The notes: generated from the letters alone by a model not told the origin. A DNA stretch of 64,000 nucleotides from an uncultured Lacinutrix sp. (GCF_947500605.1 NZ_CANMSJ010000003.1:248001-312000), one strand, 5' to 3'. Positions 43,788-55,317 are shown, counted from the first letter of the stretch. Made by a program: numbers and translations.

Positions 43788-45146
43788 ATGGCTAAAGTTA
43801 AAACTACGTTTTTTTGCCAAAGTTGTGGCACGCAATATTCTAAATGGCAAGGACAATGTACAGCTTGTAAAGAGTGGAATACTATTGTAGAAGAAGTTAT
43901 TCAAAAACCAGAAAAGAGCGATTGGAAAACACCTTCAAACACAAAATCGCGAGCTTCTAAACCTTTAAGAATTAAAGAAATTGATTCAAGTAAAGAAGCA
44001 AGGTTAGATACTTTAGATGCCGAGTTTAATCGTGTTTTAGGTGGCGGTATTGTTCCAGGTTCATTAACACTTTTAGGAGGAGAACCAGGAATTGGAAAGA
44101 GTACATTATTACTTCAAATCTCTTTAAAACTACCATATAAAACGCTTTATGTCTCAGGTGAAGAAAGTCAGAAACAGATTAAAATGCGTGCTGAGCGTAT
44201 AAATCCTAATAACGACAGTTGTTATATTCTTACTGAAACTAAAACGCAAAATATCTTCAAACAAATTGAAGCTTTAGAGCCAGATATTGTTATTATCGAT
44301 TCTATTCAAACATTGCATAGCGATTATATCGAATCTTCTAGCGGAAGTATCTCTCAAGTAAAAGAGTGTACTACAGAGCTAATTAAGTTTGCAAAAGAAA
44401 CCAATACACCAGTTATATTAATTGGTCACATTACTAAAGATGGTAATATAGCAGGACCTAAAATATTGGAGCACATGGTAGATACTGTGTTGCAATTTGA
44501 AGGAGATAGAAATCATGTTTTTAGAATTTTAAGAGCTCAAAAAAACCGTTTTGGTTCCACTCATGAACTAGGTATATACGAGATGCAAGGCTCAGGTTTG
44601 CGAGAAGTAAGTAATCCTAGTGAAATTTTAATTTCTAAAAAAGACGAAGAACTTTCAGGTAATGCTATTGCAGCAACTTTAGAAGGTATGCGACCATTAA
44701 TGATAGAAGTACAAGCCTTGGTAAGTACTGCTGTTTATGGAACACCGCAACGTAGCGCAACAGGATTCAATGCTAAACGATTAAATATGCTTTTAGCAGT
44801 TTTAGAAAAACGAGCAGGTTTTCGTTTAGGAGCAAAAGATGTATTTTTAAACATTACAGGTGGTATTAACGTAGATGATCCGGCTATAGATTTAGCAGTA
44901 GTAGCTTCTATATTATCTTCAAACGAAGACGAAGCATTGCCTTCAAATTATTGTTTTGCAGCAGAGGTTGGTTTGTCTGGAGAAATTCGTCCAGTTCAAC
45001 GTGTGGAACAACGTATTCTTGAGGCAGAAAAACTTGGTTTTTCAACTATTTTTGTTTCAAAATATAATAAAATATCACTTAAAGATACAGAGATAAAAAT
45101 TCAATTAATTTCTAAAATTGAAGATTTGGTAGACTTTATTGTGTAA
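43788..45146 (+). CDS. radA: DNA repair protein RadA
   Basis: A 452-residue RecA-like ATPase that promotes branch migration in recombination. It has an N-terminal four-Cys zinc finger (FCQSCG and CTACKEW), the Walker A motif GGEPGIGKST, the RadA-specific KNRFGS motif and a C-terminal Lon-protease-like domain (from about residue 290; EVQALVSTAVYGTPQRSATGF, EVGLSGEIRPV). An 88-base gap upstream shows no clear promoter. A weak hairpin (45162-45170 with 45178-45186) follows the stop without a T run. Confidence 0.97.
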   Translation: MAKVKTTFFCQSCGTQYSKWQGQCTACKEWNTIVEEVIQKPEKSDWKTPSNTKSRASKPLRIKEIDSSKEARLDTLDAEFNRVLGGGIVPGSLTLLGGEPGIGKSTLLLQISLKLPYKTLYVSGEESQKQIKMRAERINPNNDSCYILTETKTQNIFKQIEALEPDIVIIDSIQTLHSDYIESSSGSISQVKECTTELIKFAKETNTPVILIGHITKDGNIAGPKILEHMVDTVLQFEGDRNHVFRILRAQKNRFGSTHELGIYEMQGSGLREVSNPSEILISKKDEELSGNAIAATLEGMRPLMIEVQALVSTAVYGTPQRSATGFNAKRLNMLLAVLEKRAGFRLGAKDVFLNITGGINVDDPAIDLAVVASILSSNEDEALPSNYCFAAEVGLSGEIRPVQRVEQRILEAEKLGFSTIFVSKYNKISLKDTEIKIQLISKIEDLVDFIV

Positions 45147-45318
45147 AAGTGTCTAAGCAAATTAAGTTGCCGAAACCAACTTAATAATTATTAAATCAGG
45201 TAGTTGGTCGTTTTTAGTTTAAAAATGCGTTAATGCATAAACTAAACGGTAATTTATGTATTTAATCGAATAATAAATGTTTGTATTTGTTATTTAAACT
45301 AATATTGTGGTTGCTTTT

Positions 45319-45326
45319 TACCTTTG
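45319..45326 (+). promoter_or_regulatory. -7 promoter box for the second giant surface protein
   Basis: TACCTTTG is a full match to TAnnTTTG, 36 bases before the ATG. No TTTG is seen at the best upstream spacing. TTTAATCG at 45261-45268 resembles the motif before the 5403 gene. Confidence 0.6.
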
Positions 45327-45362
45327 ACTCCCCAAGTCTATTGGAAATTAATGATTTAACCT

Positions 45363-48300
45363 ATGAATACAACACTACTTAAGAGTGCTTTTTTAGTACT
45401 TTTCTTCTTTTTGATAAATAATATTTACTCACAATGTAATAATTGTGATGTTGTAGGTCCTACAACAGGCAATTTTGTTTTTGCGAGTAATACTAAAACT
45501 TGTTTTACAGCAAATGCAACACTTACCGATGTTACTTTTCATGATAATAGTTCGGTTTGTATTGCACCAGGTATAACAGTAACTATAAATGGTACTATAG
45601 TAACAACGATAAATACCAGCGTAGATATTGATGTACAGGGTTCTTTTATTATTTTTCAACCTGTTGAATTTAAAAGTGAACTAGATTTATTTGTTTCGGC
45701 AACGGGATATTTAAAAACTGGATCCTCTGGAAATGTAGATTTTGATTTGAATAGTTCAGGAGCTAATAGTATTGTAAATTATGGCTTAATAGAAATGGGA
45801 GCTTTAAAATTTGATAGCCCTTCTGCTAATAATTTCATTGAAAATTTTGGGACTTTCAATATTAATAAAGACATAGTATTAGAAGGTGCAACTAACCTTA
45901 GAAATAGAGGTGATTTGAATATAGGACTAAGTTTTGTTTTTAAGTCTAATGTTATATTTAGTAATTGTGGTAATGTAACTACAGAACAAGGATTTGATTT
46001 AGATGGAGGAAAGATAATTAATACTGGACTTTTTATAACAGAATCGGGGACTATTGTCTTTAATGGAGGTATGTTAGAAAATTATGCAACTATGGATCTT
46101 AATTCTGGTATGAATATGTCTTCAAGTTCTGATTATCTTTATAATGAAGGAGAAATGACAATTAAAAGTGCTGTTAATGTTACAAATGGCGTTTTTGCAG
46201 GTCCAACCAGTAACTCTAAACTTGGATATATAAGATTTGGACAAAAAGCTACTTTTAATAGTGGTACAATAGGCCCAAACCTTGATTTGGAGTATTATCC
46301 AGGTACTAATCCTGCTGCTAAAGCTAATGTGTATCAAAATTTTAACAACTCTACAGAGTTAGCAAATGTTTCTAAAGCTTGTATTGCTTATGGTAACTGT
46401 TCACAAACTCTAATGTTAGATAATGATTGTAGAAATTTTGACGGAACACTAATTGATTATTGTGTAGATGGTGCTATTTTAGGTACAGCAACTACTAATG
46501 ATCCAGATGGAGATGGGTTAAATAACAGTTGTGATCTTGATGATGATAATGATGGTATACTAGACTTTGACGAATGTGGAAGAGTAGAATTTAGTGCTTT
46601 TTCTGTTACAAACGGAAACACTCAAACCTTTAACTTGACTGCTTCAACAGGTGGTTATGTAATTGATATTTCTTCGATAGACAATAGTTTTAATTTAATT
46701 ATAAACGGTACCAAATTAGTGCCTGATGAAATTCAGTTTGATAATACGTGGGCATATACAACTGGAGAGTCTTTAGTACGTTTTGCTTCAGATAATTCTT
46801 TATATGGTCAGTCTGGTAATTCTAATGTTTGGTCAATAAATTATAATAATAGTAATCCGTTATTCATTTCATTAAGAATTTTTATATCTCCAAACGGAGA
46901 AGTTTCTATTCAGGGAAAACGTACAGCAACTTCAATATTAGAAGATTTAATTATAGACCCATCTCATCCACAGTTTAATACAATAACATGGAATTCGTCT
47001 GCAACAAATACTGTTAAGGTTACACAAAAAGTTCAAGGACCTACATTTTTGTATGCAACGGGTTATGGCTTAAATTGTAGTAATGATTTAGATGGAGATA
47101 ATATCCCAGATTTTATTGACATAGATAGTGATAATGACGGTATTCCAGATAATGTAGAAGCTCAAACAACAATAGGTTATATTGCTCCAAGTGGTAATGG
47201 TGCATCAATGATAGATGCAAATAATGATGGAGTTGACGATAATTATGGAGAAGGCTTTGTAAACATAGAAGATACAGATGGAGATGGTACTCCAGACTAT
47301 TTAGATTTAGATTCAGACAACGATCAAATGTTGGATATTGAAGAAAATGGAATGGCTAATGTAGCAAGTGGTGTAGATACAGATTTAGATGGTTTAGATG
47401 ATTCTTTTGAAGGATCTAATGTTAATGATTTAGATTATAACGATGAGATAGACGATCCAACTAATTTAGCAGTTTTACCAGATGCAGATGGAGATTTATT
47501 TACAGTTGGTGATTTAGATTATAGAGATGTTTTTAATGTTAATCCACCATCTTCAGCAACTATCGATTTCGATGGAATAGATGATTATTTAGATACAGCA
47601 CCTTACATAGAAAACTGGACAGCAGGAACAGTTATGGGATGGGTAAAAATTGGTCATACTTCAAGTGGGAACCTTCCAAATTTATATAGTGTTGCAGGTC
47701 AGGAAAATATGAGGTTATACGTAACTAATGGTAGGACACCTGCTTTTTATGTTATTACTCAAGATCAAGTAACAGCTTCTAGTAACTATCCTTCTAATAT
47801 ACAGGTTCAGCCAGATTCGTCATTAGGTATTAAATTAGAAAATGATCTATGGTATCATTTAACAGGAGTATTTAATTCTTCAGACCAAACAGTTAAATTG
47901 TATTTAAATGGAGAATTGGTTGGTACAACAACAGATTCAAGATTAAATTCTGAACTTTTAACTAAAAATTTTAATGGAACTCCTCATATTTATTCACAAA
48001 GAGGATTTACAATAGGACGATATCCAACAAATACAAGCACAGCTGGTTTTGGTCATTTTAAAGGAGATATTGATGAAGTTAGAATTTTTGATTCTGCATT
48101 AACAAACGATCAAATAAAACAAATGGTATATCAAGAAATTGAGAATAACTCAGGAGTTTTAAGAGGTACTGTTATACCAAAAAATATTCAAGATTTTAGT
48201 ACTTCAGAAAAGGTATTATGGAGTCGTTTAAAAGGATATTACCCAATGTCTAACATAATTAGTAATACAACATCTGATTATTCCGAAAATAATAATAACT

Positions 48301-50168
48301 TAGAACTTCATAATATTACAAGCGTTCAAGAGCAAACAGCTCCAATGCCTTATCAAACGATAGTAGATGGAAATTGGTCAACAACAGCAACATGGCTTCA
48401 TGGTAATGTTTGGGATATTACAGATGAAGTAAACAATAAAGATTGGTCTATTGTAAATATAAAAAACAATGTAAATACTGCTGTAAATCATACAACATTA
48501 GGTTTATTTGTTGATGCAAATCAAGAACTAGAAATCGCAGATAATGAACTTAAAAACACTTGGTATTTAGAATTAAATGGGTTTATAGATTTAGAAAATG
48601 AATCTCAATTAATTCAAACAAACGAGAGCGATTTAATAGTTGGTACTAATGGTAAACTAGAAAGAGACCAGCAAGGAACAGAAAACTTGTATACTTATAA
48701 TTATTTTTCATCTCCAGTACATTCTAGCAATCCAGATACAACAGTCGACGGAAACGAAAGTTACACTATAGAGAGTGTAATGATGGATGGAACAGATTCT
48801 AATAATCCAGTACCAATTGATTTTGTTGGTGGTTATAATGGTGATAATACTAGTTCTCCTATTAAAATAGCTCGTTACTGGTTATGGAAATATGGTAATC
48901 TTGCAACAGACTACTATAATTGGGAGCATGTACTTGAAACTGGTAGTTTAAAAGTAGGAGAAGGTTATTCTATGAAAGGACCAGGAACTGGAGCTGTTTC
49001 AAATGAGCAAAATTATACTTTTACAGGTAAGCCAAATAATGCTACTATATTATTGCCAATAAGTGCAAATAACACTTATTTAGTTGGTAATCCATACGCT
49101 TCAGCAATAGACGCTAATGCTTTTATTTTAGATAACCTTAACCTTACAGGAGAACTTTATTTCTGGGAGCATTTTGCAGGAGGAACACATAATACCTTAG
49201 AGTATCAAGGCGGTTATGGAGTTTATAATCTCTCTGGAGGAGTTCCTGCAATTCAGCATGACTATACAACAGGAGGAACAGATGGATCGGGAGGGACTGG
49301 TATAAAGACTCCACAACGTTACGTACCTGTAAGTCAAGGTTTCTTTGTAGAGGGCTCAAGTTCTGGAGATATTAAATTTGAAAATGATCAAAGAGTTTTT
49401 GTTAAAGAAACAGGAAATATAAATTCATGGTTTTTTAAAAATAGCACTAATAAGTCTACCAATACTAATAACGATTCTGCTATAGAAGATTTAAGACCTA
49501 AGTTTAGATTTGGCTTTAAATCACCAGAAACTTATAATAGACAAATTCTTTTAACTATTGATGAGAATGCTACTATCGACTATAATTGGGGGTACGATGG
49601 AAAAATAAACGAAAGTAATAGTGAAGATATGTATTGGGAATTTGCAAATGATAAATTCTTAATACAAGGAACAAATGAAACCCTACCTACAACAGCGCTA
49701 CCACTAACAGTTAAAACTGTAAATGGAGGTATTATAGAAATAGGTATAGATGCTTTAGAAAATGTAGATCCATTATTAGACATTTACTTAAAAGACGGTA
49801 GTACATATCATAATCTTAGAGAAGCTAAGTATACAACAACTGTAGATTTAGGAGAAATTACAAATCGATTTAGTATTGTGTTTACACAAGATCCTACGAG
49901 TTTGTCAACCGATGAATTTGAAGAGAATAATAATTTAACCGTATTTGTAAAAAACAATTCAGTTTTAACAATTTCTAATCCTTCAAACAAGGAGATAAAT
50001 ACTGTCCAGGTAATAAATATGCTAGGTCAAACAGTATTAGAACAAGAGGTTAATACTTCAATTAATAGAATTGAAATTCCAATACAATTACAAACAGGAA
50101 CTTATATTTTTAATATAAAGTCTACAAATTTTGTTATTACTAAAAAAGCTATAATTAATTCTAATTAA
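45363..50168 (+). CDS. Giant LamG / thrombospondin-type-3 surface protein, T9SS type A sorting
   Basis: A 1601-residue secreted protein with signal peptide ending NNIYSQ. The N-terminal 340 residues are beta-rich with regular Asn/Gly turns and look like a right-handed beta-helix ([19 protein letters not shown]). They are followed by thrombospondin type 3 Ca-binding repeats (about 378-400 and 575-665; [18 protein letters not shown]), a LamG domain (about 730-920), a long module (about 993-1500) and a type A sorting domain from about 1516 ending KKAIINSN. From about residue 993 it is collinear with and very similar to the 2090-residue protein at 14140-20412, while the N-terminal parts are unrelated. 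It is likely an adhesin or matrix-binding surface protein with its own promoter. Confidence 0.92.
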   Translation: MNTTLLKSAFLVLFFFLINNIYSQCNNCDVVGPTTGNFVFASNTKTCFTANATLTDVTFHDNSSVCIAPGITVTINGTIVTTINTSVDIDVQGSFIIFQPVEFKSELDLFVSATGYLKTGSSGNVDFDLNSSGANSIVNYGLIEMGALKFDSPSANNFIENFGTFNINKDIVLEGATNLRNRGDLNIGLSFVFKSNVIFSNCGNVTTEQGFDLDGGKIINTGLFITESGTIVFNGGMLENYATMDLNSGMNMSSSSDYLYNEGEMTIKSAVNVTNGVFAGPTSNSKLGYIRFGQKATFNSGTIGPNLDLEYYPGTNPAAKANVYQNFNNSTELANVSKACIAYGNCSQTLMLDNDCRNFDGTLIDYCVDGAILGTATTNDPDGDGLNNSCDLDDDNDGILDFDECGRVEFSAFSVTNGNTQTFNLTASTGGYVIDISSIDNSFNLIINGTKLVPDEIQFDNTWAYTTGESLVRFASDNSLYGQSGNSNVWSINYNNSNPLFISLRIFISPNGEVSIQGKRTATSILEDLIIDPSHPQFNTITWNSSATNTVKVTQKVQGPTFLYATGYGLNCSNDLDGDNIPDFIDIDSDNDGIPDNVEAQTTIGYIAPSGNGASMIDANNDGVDDNYGEGFVNIEDTDGDGTPDYLDLDSDNDQMLDIEENGMANVASGVDTDLDGLDDSFEGSNVNDLDYNDEIDDPTNLAVLPDADGDLFTVGDLDYRDVFNVNPPSSATIDFDGIDDYLDTAPYIENWTAGTVMGWVKIGHTSSGNLPNLYSVAGQENMRLYVTNGRTPAFYVITQDQVTASSNYPSNIQVQPDSSLGIKLENDLWYHLTGVFNSSDQTVKLYLNGELVGTTTDSRLNSELLTKNFNGTPHIYSQRGFTIGRYPTNTSTAGFGHFKGDIDEVRIFDSALTNDQIKQMVYQEIENNSGVLRGTVIPKNIQDFSTSEKVLWSRLKGYYPMSNIISNTTSDYSENNNNLELHNITSVQEQTAPMPYQTIVDGNWSTTATWLHGNVWDITDEVNNKDWSIVNIKNNVNTAVNHTTLGLFVDANQELEIADNELKNTWYLELNGFIDLENESQLIQTNESDLIVGTNGKLERDQQGTENLYTYNYFSSPVHSSNPDTTVDGNESYTIESVMMDGTDSNNPVPIDFVGGYNGDNTSSPIKIARYWLWKYGNLATDYYNWEHVLETGSLKVGEGYSMKGPGTGAVSNEQNYTFTGKPNNATILLPISANNTYLVGNPYASAIDANAFILDNLNLTGELYFWEHFAGGTHNTLEYQGGYGVYNLSGGVPAIQHDYTTGGTDGSGGTGIKTPQRYVPVSQGFFVEGSSSGDIKFENDQRVFVKETGNINSWFFKNSTNKSTNTNNDSAIEDLRPKFRFGFKSPETYNRQILLTIDENATIDYNWGYDGKINESNSEDMYWEFANDKFLIQGTNETLPTTALPLTVKTVNGGIIEIGIDALENVDPLLDIYLKDGSTYHNLREAKYTTTVDLGEITNRFSIVFTQDPTSLSTDEFEENNNLTVFVKNNSVLTISNPSNKEINTVQVINMLGQTVLEQEVNTSINRIEIPIQLQTGTYIFNIKSTNFVITKKAIINSN

Positions 50169-50239
50169 ATCGATATTTTTATGTAATAGTATTAATAGCT
50201 AAAAACATATTTCTTATTATTGTTTATTAAATAAGAATT

Positions 50240-50851
50240 ATGAATAAACTCTTTTTTATACTGTCTTTTTTAACGCTAAACTTAGCACTTGCCCAAGACC
50301 AAGAAGCAACCTTGTTTTTTAGAGATGGAACATCATTAAAAGGGTACGCAAGTATTAAAGATAATTGGATAATACTGTTTAGATTAACCTTAGAAGACGA
50401 TCCTGATGAATGGAAGGATATCATGGTAAAAGCTATAACATTTCACGGTTTTGATAAAGATGTAATGTGTGAGTATCAATATTTAAAAGCAGATTTGTCT
50501 TATCCATTATTACTAGAAGTCATTGAAAAAGGGAATGTAAACCTTTATAAAACAATTGATTATTATCGTTATATTACAAGAGAGTTATTTTCAAATGACG
50601 ATAAGTTTGGAGGCTCTTATATAGAGGTGTCTAAAAAAAATAAAAACCATTATTATATAAAAAAGCCAGAGCAAGAGTTAATTACTAAACTTAATAATGG
50701 TTTTTATAACAAGGAAGCAACTAAATTCTTCGAAGACTGCCCGAGTTTGGTTAGTAAAATAAACAGCGAAAAATACACAAAAAAAAGAGCTATAAAAATT
50801 GTTGAATTTTATAATGATTTGTGTGACGATGAAATTTTTGTTGAAGATTAA
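50240..50851 (+). CDS. Small secreted protein of unknown function
   Basis: A 203-residue protein with a signal peptide (FFILSFLTLNLALAQ). The mature part starts ATLFFRDGTSLKGYASIKDN, a short beta region of a kind often seen in periplasmic flavobacterial proteins, then is rich in Lys, Tyr and Asp with no motif I recognise. It lies 71 bases after the giant surface protein and about 180 bases before ileS. No function can be assigned. Confidence 0.75.
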   Translation: MNKLFFILSFLTLNLALAQDQEATLFFRDGTSLKGYASIKDNWIILFRLTLEDDPDEWKDIMVKAITFHGFDKDVMCEYQYLKADLSYPLLLEVIEKGNVNLYKTIDYYRYITRELFSNDDKFGGSYIEVSKKNKNHYYIKKPEQELITKLNNGFYNKEATKFFEDCPSLVSKINSEKYTKKRAIKIVEFYNDLCDDEIFVED

Positions 50852-50908
50852 ATGATTTGAAGCGTATTTCTGTTAATTAATTATAACCTCTTTTTTACTA
50901 AAATTCCT

Positions 50909-50916
50909 TAATTTCG
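50909..50916 (+). promoter_or_regulatory. Possible ileS promoter -7 box
   Basis: TAATTTCG matches TAnnTTTG at all but one position. It would place the transcript start near 50923, leaving about 110 bases of leader before the ileS start chosen here. Confidence 0.4.
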
Positions 50917-51033
50917 CTTTTCTTATTAGAAACAGGTCAAATGCTTAGTAATTTGACGATTAGCAATAGCTTATATTGCTTTATTAAACCTGATTTTATA
51001 AGAAGATATTACGAACTGAAGAAATTAGAAAAA

Positions 51034-54000
51034 ATGAGCGCAGGATTCCCTGAATATAAAGGACTTAACTTACCAAACGTTGCAGAAGAAATTTTAGCAT
51101 ACTGGCAAGAAAACAACATTTTTGAAAAAAGTGTAACTACAAGAGAAAACGCAGAACCTTATGTGTTTTTCGAAGGTCCACCAAGTGCAAATGGTTTACC
51201 AGGAGTACACCACGTATTAGCACGTGCCATTAAAGATATTTTTCCACGTTATAAAACCATGAAAGGTTACCAAGTTAAGCGTAAAGCTGGTTGGGATACA
51301 CACGGTTTACCAATAGAATTAGGTGTAGAGAAAGAATTAGGTATTACCAAAGAAGATATTGGTAAAACCATTTCTGTAGAAGATTATAATGCAGCTTGCC
51401 GTAAAGCAGTAATGCGTTATACAGATGTTTGGAATAACCTAACACAAAAAATGGGTTATTGGGTAGATATGGAAGATCCGTATGTTACTTACGAGCCTAA
51501 ATACATGGAAACAGTTTGGTGGTTATTAAAAGAAATATACACTAAAAAACTAATGTATAAAGGCTATACTATTCAGCCTTATTCACCAAAAGCAGGAACC
51601 GGTTTAAGTTCTCACGAGGTTAACCAGCCAGGTGCTTACCAAGATGTAACAGACACAACTATTGTTGCTCAGTTTAAAGCTATAGAAAGTACATTGCCAG
51701 ATTTCTTACAAAATGAAGGCGATATCCATTTTACTGCATGGACTACAACACCTTGGACATTGCCAAGTAATACAGCATTAACTGTTGGACCAAAAATTGA
51801 TTATGTTTTAGTTGAAACATATAACCAATACACATTCAAACCTATGAATGTTATTTTGGCAAAAGCTTTAGTTAACAAACAGTTTGATGGAAAATTTAAA
51901 CGCGTTGAAGAAAAACCAGCGCTTTTAGAGTATAAAGACGGAGACAAGAAAATACCATATTTTGTTGTAAAAGAATTTTTAGGTAAAGATCTTGTTGGTA
52001 TTGAATACGAACAATTATTACCATACGCTTTACCAAACGATAATCCTCAAGATGCCTTTAGAGTAATTGCAGGAGATTTTGTAACTACAGAAGATGGTAC
52101 TGGAATAGTACATACAGCACCTACTTTTGGTGCAGACGATGCCTTGGTAGCAAAGCAAGCAGTTCCAGAAATCCCGCCAATGTTGGTAAAGGATGAGAAC
52201 GATAACTTAGTACCACTTGTAGATTTACAAGGTCGTTTTAGACCAGAGATGAAAGAGTTTGGTGGTAAGTATGTTAAGAACGAATATTATGCAGATGGTG
52301 AAGCTCCAGAACGCTCAATAGATGTTGAATTAGCGATTAAATTAAAAGAAGAAAATAAGGCCTTTAAGGTTGAGAAATATAAGCACAGTTACCCACATTG
52401 TTGGCGTACAGATAAACCGATCCTTTATTACCCATTAGATTCTTGGTTTATTAAAGTTACCGATGTAAAAGGTAGAATGCACGAGTTAAATACAAGCATT
52501 AACTGGAAACCTGAGTCTACAGGAACAGGACGTTTTGGTAACTGGTTAGCAAACGCAAACGACTGGAATTTATCTCGATCTCGTTATTGGGGAATTCCAT
52601 TACCAATTTGGAGAACAGAAGATGGTAAAGAAGAAATTTGTATTGGTTCTGTTGAAGAATTAAAAGCTGAAATGAAAAAAGCAGTTACTGCTGGTGTTTT
52701 AGCTGAAGATATTTTTGCAGATTTTGAAGTAGGAAACAATTCTGAAGAAAACTATGCGAAAATAGATTTACATAAAAACATTGTTGATGAAATTGTATTA
52801 GTATCGGCAAGCGGACAACCAATGAAACGTGAAAGCGATTTAATAGATGTTTGGTTCGATTCTGGTTCTATGCCATATGCACAATGGCACTATCCTTTTG
52901 AGAATAAAGATAAAATAGACCAAAACAAAGCATTCCCAGCCGATTTTATTGCTGAAGGAGTAGACCAAACACGTGGTTGGTTTTACACGCTTCACGCTAT
53001 TGCAACTATGGTTTTCGATTCTGTAGCGTATAAAAACGTAGTGTCTAACGGATTAGTGTTAGATAAAAATGGACAGAAAATGTCTAAACGTTTAGGTAAT
53101 GCAACAGATCCATTTGAAACTCTTGACACTTACGGAGCAGATGCTACACGTTGGTATATGATTTCAAATGCAAATCCATGGGATAATTTAAAATTCGATT
53201 TAGAAGGAATAGAAGAGGTAAAGCGTAAGTTTTTCGGAACACTTTATAACACGTATTCTTTCTTTCAACTCTATACAAATATTGATGAGTTTACGTATTC
53301 TGAAGCAGATATTGCATTAGAAGATAGACCAGAAATTGATAGATGGATACTTTCTGAGTTAAACACATTAATTCAAAGAGTAGACGAGTATTATGCAGAA
53401 TACGAACCAACAAAAGCGGCTCGTGCTATTTCTAATTTTACTCAAGATTACTTAAGTAACTGGTACGTACGTTTAAGTAGAAGACGTTTCTGGAAAGGCG
53501 ATTATCAACAAGATAAGATATCGGCTTACCAAACGTTATACACTTGTATGTTAACCATAGCGAAACTGGGAGCACCAATTGCACCATTTTTTATGGACAA
53601 ACTTTACTTAGACTTAACAAATACAACACATTCTGAAAACTTTGAAAGTGTACATTTGGCAGAGTTCCCAAAAAGCGATGAGCGTTTTATTGATAAAGCC
53701 TTAGAGCGTAAAATGGAAGCAGCACAAACAATATGTTCTTTAGTATTATCGTTAAGAGCTAAAGAGAAAATTAAAGTACGTCAGCCATTACAAAAAATTA
53801 TGATTCCTGTAAGTTCTGAAGTACAGAAAGAAGAAATTTTAGCAGTAGCAGATTTAATTAAAAGTGAAGTTAATATTAAAGATGTTGAGCTTTTAGAAGA
53901 TGCTTCTGATATTTTAGTAAAACAAATTAAACCTAATTTTAAAGCTTTAGGGCCTCGTTTTGGTAAAGATATGAAGTTGATTGCAGGTCAGATTCAAAAA

Positions 54001-54438
54001 ATGACTTCAGAAGATATTAAAAATATTGAACAAAACGGAACGATTGATGTCGAGTGTAATGGAAAAAGTATTACTTTAGAACGTAGTGATGTAGATATTA
54101 CTTCTCAAGATATCGAAGGATGGCTTGTGGCAAGTGAAGGAGCATTAACAGTTGCTTTAGATGTAACAATTTCTGAAGAATTGCGTGAAGAAGGCATTGC
54201 TCGTGAGCTTGTAAATAGAATTCAGAATTTACGTAAAGATTCAGGTTTTGAGGTTACAGATCGTATTTCTGTTCAGCTTCAAGAAAATGAAGAGATTGTG
54301 AAAGCAGTGAAAACGAATTTAGAATATATTAAGGCTGAAACATTAACAGATAGCCTTGAGATTGTAGAACAATTAGATAACGGTATAGATATTGCATTCG
54401 ACAGTATAGAGACCAAATTATTTATCAAAAAAAATTAA
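51034..54438 (+). CDS. ileS: Isoleucyl-tRNA synthetase
   Basis: A 1134-residue class I synthetase that charges tRNA-Ile, of the long eukaryote-like type. It has the HIGH-equivalent GPPSANGLPGVHHVLAR, the editing (CP1) domain with TAWTTTPWTLPSNTAL and GTGIVHTAPTFGADD, WFDSGSMPYAQWHYP, and the KMSKR loop (NGQKMSKRLGNATDP). I start it at the ATG at 51034 (MSAGFPEYKGLNLPNVAEE), which matches family N-termini. An in-frame ATG at 50941 would add 31 residues unlike any synthetase. The DksA-like gene begins 4 bases after its stop. Confidence 0.97.
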   Translation: MSAGFPEYKGLNLPNVAEEILAYWQENNIFEKSVTTRENAEPYVFFEGPPSANGLPGVHHVLARAIKDIFPRYKTMKGYQVKRKAGWDTHGLPIELGVEKELGITKEDIGKTISVEDYNAACRKAVMRYTDVWNNLTQKMGYWVDMEDPYVTYEPKYMETVWWLLKEIYTKKLMYKGYTIQPYSPKAGTGLSSHEVNQPGAYQDVTDTTIVAQFKAIESTLPDFLQNEGDIHFTAWTTTPWTLPSNTALTVGPKIDYVLVETYNQYTFKPMNVILAKALVNKQFDGKFKRVEEKPALLEYKDGDKKIPYFVVKEFLGKDLVGIEYEQLLPYALPNDNPQDAFRVIAGDFVTTEDGTGIVHTAPTFGADDALVAKQAVPEIPPMLVKDENDNLVPLVDLQGRFRPEMKEFGGKYVKNEYYADGEAPERSIDVELAIKLKEENKAFKVEKYKHSYPHCWRTDKPILYYPLDSWFIKVTDVKGRMHELNTSINWKPESTGTGRFGNWLANANDWNLSRSRYWGIPLPIWRTEDGKEEICIGSVEELKAEMKKAVTAGVLAEDIFADFEVGNNSEENYAKIDLHKNIVDEIVLVSASGQPMKRESDLIDVWFDSGSMPYAQWHYPFENKDKIDQNKAFPADFIAEGVDQTRGWFYTLHAIATMVFDSVAYKNVVSNGLVLDKNGQKMSKRLGNATDPFETLDTYGADATRWYMISNANPWDNLKFDLEGIEEVKRKFFGTLYNTYSFFQLYTNIDEFTYSEADIALEDRPEIDRWILSELNTLIQRVDEYYAEYEPTKAARAISNFTQDYLSNWYVRLSRRRFWKGDYQQDKISAYQTLYTCMLTIAKLGAPIAPFFMDKLYLDLTNTTHSENFESVHLAEFPKSDERFIDKALERKMEAAQTICSLVLSLRAKEKIKVRQPLQKIMIPVSSEVQKEEILAVADLIKSEVNIKDVELLEDASDILVKQIKPNFKALGPRFGKDMKLIAGQIQKMTSEDIKNIEQNGTIDVECNGKSITLERSDVDITSQDIEGWLVASEGALTVALDVTISEELREEGIARELVNRIQNLRKDSGFEVTDRISVQLQENEEIVKAVKTNLEYIKAETLTDSLEIVEQLDNGIDIAFDSIETKLFIKKN

Positions 54439-54442
54439 TGTT

Positions 54443-54829
54443 ATGGCAATAGAAAATACAGTAAGATATTCAGATAGCGAATTAGAAAGATTTAAAACTA
54501 TAATTTTAGATAAAATTGAGCATGCTAAACGTGATTTAGAGCTTATTAAGAGTGCGTATATGAACGACCATACAAATGGGACAGAAGATACTTCGCCTCA
54601 ATTTAAAGCCTTTGATGAAGGTAGTGCTGTTAATAGTAAAGAGTCTAATTCTGCTTTAGCAATTAGACAAGAAAAATTTATTCGTGATCTTAAAAATGCA
54701 CTTATAAGAGTAGAAAATAAAACATATGGTATATGTAGAGTTACAGGGAAGTTAATTAACCCTAAACGTCTAGAATTAGTGCCACATGCAACTTTAAGTA
54801 TAGAAGCCAAAAACATACAGAAAAGTTAA
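54443..54829 (+). CDS. TraR/DksA-family protein with degenerate zinc finger
   Basis: A 128-residue protein with a long N-terminal helix pair (SELERFKTIILDKIEHAKRDLELIKSAY) and the C-terminal DksA-type segment NKTYGICRVTGKLINPKRLELVPHATLSIEA. In E. coli DksA this segment holds four Cys ligands; here only the first Cys remains and the second is Thr, with none at the later pair. It may still bind the RNA polymerase secondary channel like DksA, without zinc. It is tightly linked to ileS and closed by a strong terminator. Confidence 0.9.
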   Translation: MAIENTVRYSDSELERFKTIILDKIEHAKRDLELIKSAYMNDHTNGTEDTSPQFKAFDEGSAVNSKESNSALAIRQEKFIRDLKNALIRVENKTYGICRVTGKLINPKRLELVPHATLSIEAKNIQKS

Positions 54830-54848
54830 TTACTATATATCAAAACAA

Positions 54849-54881
54849 AAAAAACGCCAACTTATTAAGTTGGCGTTTTTT
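54849..54881. terminator. Bidirectional terminator
   Basis: A 15-bp perfect stem (54849-54863 with 54867-54881), ACGCCAACTT core and ATT loop, has A and T runs on its flanks. It serves the ileS/DksA operon and the convergent membrane-protein gene. Confidence 0.9.
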
Positions 54882-54897
54882 GTTATTAGTCTATTTT

Positions 54898-55317
54898 TTA
54901 AAACCAAATACTCCAAGGAATTTTTGCTAAAACTAAAATTAATGCTAGTGTGTAAAATATAGCTAAAGGCTTTAGTTTACCAGCTGAGGTTAACTTCTTT
55001 TTATGTTTAGAATAGCCAATAGTAATAAAAGCAACCGCTAAAATCATTGCAAAAGGATGCTCAATAGCATTAGATCGTATTGCTTTGTTGTTCATAACTT
55101 CTGTTACAGAGAGTTCTCCAAAATAATCCTGTGAGAACCATAATACAATACCTATAAGTAATTGAATATGCGATACTATAAGTGTAAAGAGTGCTATTCT
55201 AAAATCTTTAGGTTCGTATTCTTTCTTTCCAAAGTGTTTAACTAGAGCATTTACAGTGGTAATTATCATCATTAAAAAAACAAGATAAGCCCAGTAAGAG
55301 TGCAACATTTTAATCAT
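54898..55317 (-). CDS. Small four-helix membrane protein (cytochrome b-like family)
   Basis: A 139-residue protein with four hydrophobic segments (about residues 7-26, 43-64, 87-103 and 116-137). Two His are placed near membrane faces (HSYWAYL in helix 1, IVSHIQLLIG in helix 2), plus EHPFAMILA in helix 3. I recall homologs annotated as cytochrome B or misannotated as ribosomal protein L27. The His pattern could ligate heme, but that is unproven. Translation may start at 55317 or at the Met three codons on. It has its own promoter box. Confidence 0.82.
   Translation of the reverse strand: MIKMLHSYWAYLVFLMMIITTVNALVKHFGKKEYEPKDFRIALFTLIVSHIQLLIGIVLWFSQDYFGELSVTEVMNNKAIRSNAIEHPFAMILAVAFITIGYSKHKKKLTSAGKLKPLAIFYTLALILVLAKIPWSIWF

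Noticed and set aside
45162-45186. Terminator after radA
   Set aside because: The 9-bp stem has only A/T pairs plus two G/C pairs and no T run follows, so I did not list it as a terminator.
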